Assembly (NCBI GenBank): GCA_027364695.1
Contig: DAHXOV010000041.1
Span: 1-8,315 of the forward strand
Source of the DNA: a bacterium
GTDB taxonomy: Bacteria > Bacteroidota > Bacteroidia > B-17B0 > Aurantibacillaceae
Direction of reading: 5' to 3'
Length of the DNA stretch: 8,315 nucleotides
Of this stretch, positions 6,507 to 8,315 are shown piece by piece. The notes beneath the pieces were generated by a model. The model saw only the letters and a list, made by a program, of their open reading frames with translations. It was not told the origin of the DNA and made no database searches. The translations under genes and the position numbers were made by a program. Position 1 is the first letter of the stretch; each line of letters starts with the position of its first letter.

Positions 6507-7312
6507 TGACAGAACAGAATGTTTCTTTCCTGAAAGGGAATATCCATTATTACACTGCGGGTAAAGGAAGATGTGTTTTTTTATTACACGGATTTCTTGG
6601 CTCTTACGAAGTGTGGAAATATATTGTACCTCATTTGTCTAAATCCTTCAAAGTAGTTGTTATTGATTTACCAGGACATGGTAATAGCAGTTGTTTGGGC
6701 TATGCTCATAGTATGGAACTTATGGCAGATGCTGTATATGCTGTCATGCGTCATCTCAAAGTAAAAAAGTGTGTAATAGCTGGTCATAGTATGGGAGGAT
6801 ATGTGGCGCTTGCCTTTGCAAAAAAGTATCCCGGTTATATGAAAGGATTGTGTTTATTTCACTCTACCGCCTTGCCAGATAGCGAAGAGAAAAAGAAAGA
6901 CAGAAACCGCTCCATTAAAATCATTCAATCTAACCCTGCATTGTTTGTAAAACCAACGATTAAAAACTTATTTTCTAAAAAAAATATTCCGTATCTAAAA
7001 GAAGAACTTAAATTGGCTACTAAAATTGCACTCCATACCTCTGTACAAGGTATGATTGCGGCTATTATTGGCATGCGGGACAGACCCTCTTACATCAATA
7101 TAATCAAAAATACAGAATATCCGGTGATGATGATCATCGGAAAATATGATAATGTACTGCCAGAAAAAACTTTGTTAGAACAATGTACGTATATAAAAAA
7201 CAAATCCTGCCTTTATTTAGAACATGACGGGCATTTCGGATTACTGGAAAATCCAAAATATACAGCCGTGGCAATGAGAAAATTTATTCGTTATTGTTTT
7301 AAGCAGGTATAA
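6506..7312 (+). CDS. Alpha/beta hydrolase
   Basis: This 268-residue serine hydrolase has a full alpha/beta-hydrolase fold pattern. The oxyanion-hole strand 'VFLLHGFLG' (24-32) is followed by 'VIDLPGHGNS' (53-61). The nucleophile elbow 'GHSMGG' (93-98) places the catalytic Ser at 95. 'IGKYDNVLP' supplies the acid Asp215 and 'DGHFGLLENP' the His243. The length and layout resemble the BioH/MenH/esterase-like group, but the pattern is shared by many esterases and lipases, so no substrate or pathway is assigned. There is no signal peptide, so it is cytoplasmic. Its ATG uses the last base of the ABC transporter's TAA stop (TAATG), a sign of translational coupling; expression in fixed ratio with the transporter is plausible. 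A role in processing an ester, lipid or acyl group linked to the transporter is speculation. Confidence 0.9.
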   Translation: MTEQNVSFLKGNIHYYTAGKGRCVFLLHGFLGSYEVWKYIVPHLSKSFKVVVIDLPGHGNSSCLGYAHSMELMADAVYAVMRHLKVKKCVIAGHSMGGYVALAFAKKYPGYMKGLCLFHSTALPDSEEKKKDRNRSIKIIQSNPALFVKPTIKNLFSKKNIPYLKEELKLATKIALHTSVQGMIAAIIGMRDRPSYINIIKNTEYPVMMIIGKYDNVLPEKTLLEQCTYIKNKSCLYLEHDGHFGLLENPKYTAVAMRKFIRYCFKQV

Positions 7313-7323
7313 CTAAATTCTCT

Positions 7324-8199
7324 ATGATTTATATTTTACTTGCTACCATCACCAGTGTTTTAATGTTAGTGATTGTTCGCTTGTTTGAAAAAACAAATGC
7401 GCATACGCTTTATGCACTTCTTTTTAATTATTTGTCTGCTTTTGTATGTGGATTACTAAACAGATATTTATATTTACCAGATACCTCTTTTTCTTTGAGT
7501 AAAGAAGCATGGATACTCACTGCTACCGAGGGCATTTTATTTATCACTGTTTTTTATTGGATTGCTCAAACTACCAAGTATTATGGCATAGCAGTTACTT
7601 CGGTGGCTAATAAGATGAGTTTAATTTTCCCTGTTTTATCTGCTCATTTTATTTTTGGTGAACCCCTTGGATTATACAGATGGATAGGACTTTCTATGGC
7701 AATACTTTCTTTTTGGCTGACAACGTATTCAAATACAGATAAACCATATCAATACGCAGGAAAAATATTTTTCCCGATATTAGTTTTTGTAGGTAGCGGG
7801 ATAATAGATACATTGATTAACTATGGCAATAAAACAAGTATAGATACACCTGGCAAGCAAATGATATTCACAACATTTGTTTATGGATTCGCTCTGATTA
7901 CAGGGTTTGTTTATCTCAAAGCAGATCATCAGAAAATTTTTTACAAAGAAAATTTCAATTGGAAAAGCACCTTTATTCTTGGCTCCTTGCTGGGTATTCC
8001 AAACTTTTATAATTTATTTTTCATTATACAGGCATTGAACGCTCATATATTTCCAAGCGGACAAATTTTTTTAATACTTAATTTAAGTAATGTTATCACT
8101 ACTGCTATTGTAGGCTTGCTAATTTTTAAAGAAAAACTTAACTGGATAAATTGGTTGGGTATGGTTTGTGCAGTACTTGCTATTTTTCTGGTTCAGTAA
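7324..8199 (+). CDS. EamA/DMT-superfamily transporter, ten membrane helices
   Basis: This 291-residue, very hydrophobic protein has about ten predicted membrane helices, near residues 2-20, 27-46, 63-81, 85-108, 118-134, 147-165, 177-197, 213-232, 243-264 and 274-290. The two halves end in matching elements typical of the EamA duplication: 'FGEPLGLYRWIGLSMAILSF' (111-130) and 'FKEKLNWINWLGMVCAVLAIF' (268-288). Drug/metabolite transporters of this type usually export small metabolites such as amino acids, or take up nucleotide sugars or similar compounds; the substrate cannot be read here. It begins 11 nt after the hydrolase stop and is probably the last gene of the cluster. The ATG at 7324 starts directly at the first helix. 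No Shine-Dalgarno sequence is visible. Confidence 0.87.
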   Translation: MIYILLATITSVLMLVIVRLFEKTNAHTLYALLFNYLSAFVCGLLNRYLYLPDTSFSLSKEAWILTATEGILFITVFYWIAQTTKYYGIAVTSVANKMSLIFPVLSAHFIFGEPLGLYRWIGLSMAILSFWLTTYSNTDKPYQYAGKIFFPILVFVGSGIIDTLINYGNKTSIDTPGKQMIFTTFVYGFALITGFVYLKADHQKIFYKENFNWKSTFILGSLLGIPNFYNLFFIIQALNAHIFPSGQIFLILNLSNVITTAIVGLLIFKEKLNWINWLGMVCAVLAIFLVQ

Positions 8200-8284
8200 A
8201 ATTAATTTTCTTTTTCATTCCTTTGTTTTATTACGATAATAATCTTTTATCCATTAGATATTTTTTTTACACCTATAAAAGTAT

Positions 8285-8292
8285 TAGTTTTG
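8285..8292 (+). promoter_or_regulatory. Candidate Bacteroidota -7 element for a gene beyond the right edge
   Basis: TAGTTTTG fits the Bacteroidota -7 consensus TAnnTTTG exactly and lies in the 116-nt AT-rich non-coding tail. A T-only run (8261-8268) sits where a -33 TTG would be expected, so the upstream half is imperfect. Such matches arise by chance in AT-rich DNA, and the gene it would serve is outside the window. Confidence 0.3.
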
Positions 8293-8315
8293 TTGCTGTT
8301 ATTCTAGTATAAACA

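Noticed and set aside
7034..7054. Seven-base-pair inverted repeat (CATACCT / AGGTATG, 7-nt loop)
   Set aside because: It is inside the hydrolase coding sequence, has no T-run after it, and is of a size expected by chance in several kilobases.
8198..8215. Palindrome AAAATTAATTTT with a following CTTTTT at the end of the last gene, as a possible terminator
   Set aside because: The palindrome has no loop and only A-T pairs, so a stable RNA hairpin is unlikely. It overlaps the stop codon, and the T-run is typical of this AT-rich tail.

Overview
The window is low-G+C DNA that looks like a Bacteroidota chromosome. The signs are AT-rich genes on one strand, no recognisable Shine-Dalgarno sequences, signal peptides ending in the typical '...YAQ' or '...FAQ', an 'LSSC' lipobox, and protein families common in that phylum. 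I cannot place it below phylum level from sequence alone. Every supported gene is on the + strand. No RNA genes, CRISPR arrays, insertion sequences or phage genes were seen, and no stretch over 300 bases lacks a gene.

Left block (2-1426): the C-terminal part of a family-5 (Dpp/Opp-type) oligopeptide-binding protein enters from the left edge. Its last codons are partly duplicated just downstream (629-652 and 694-717). The second copy encodes what looks like a more natural C-terminus, now outside the reading frame. A small tail-anchored J-domain protein follows, overlapping by 4 nt a two-helix DUF2905 membrane protein.

Right block (1535-8199): six genes lie head to tail with gaps of 30, 6, 1, -1 and 11 nt, so they are probably one transcription unit. 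They encode a lipoprotein, two small secreted proteins of unknown function, a 1038-residue ABCG-like half-transporter, an alpha/beta hydrolase and an EamA-type 10-helix transporter. The ABC protein has a TerB-like N-terminal region, an extra pre-ATPase region, an ABC ATPase, six membrane helices and a very large ectodomain between the last two helices.

The most interesting possibility is that the three exported proteins and the ABC protein form an uncharacterised envelope export or remodelling module. This rests on gene order and protein architecture; no substrate can be read from the sequence. The last 116 nt (8200-8315) are non-coding and AT-rich, with one possible Bacteroidota-type -7 element near the right edge.
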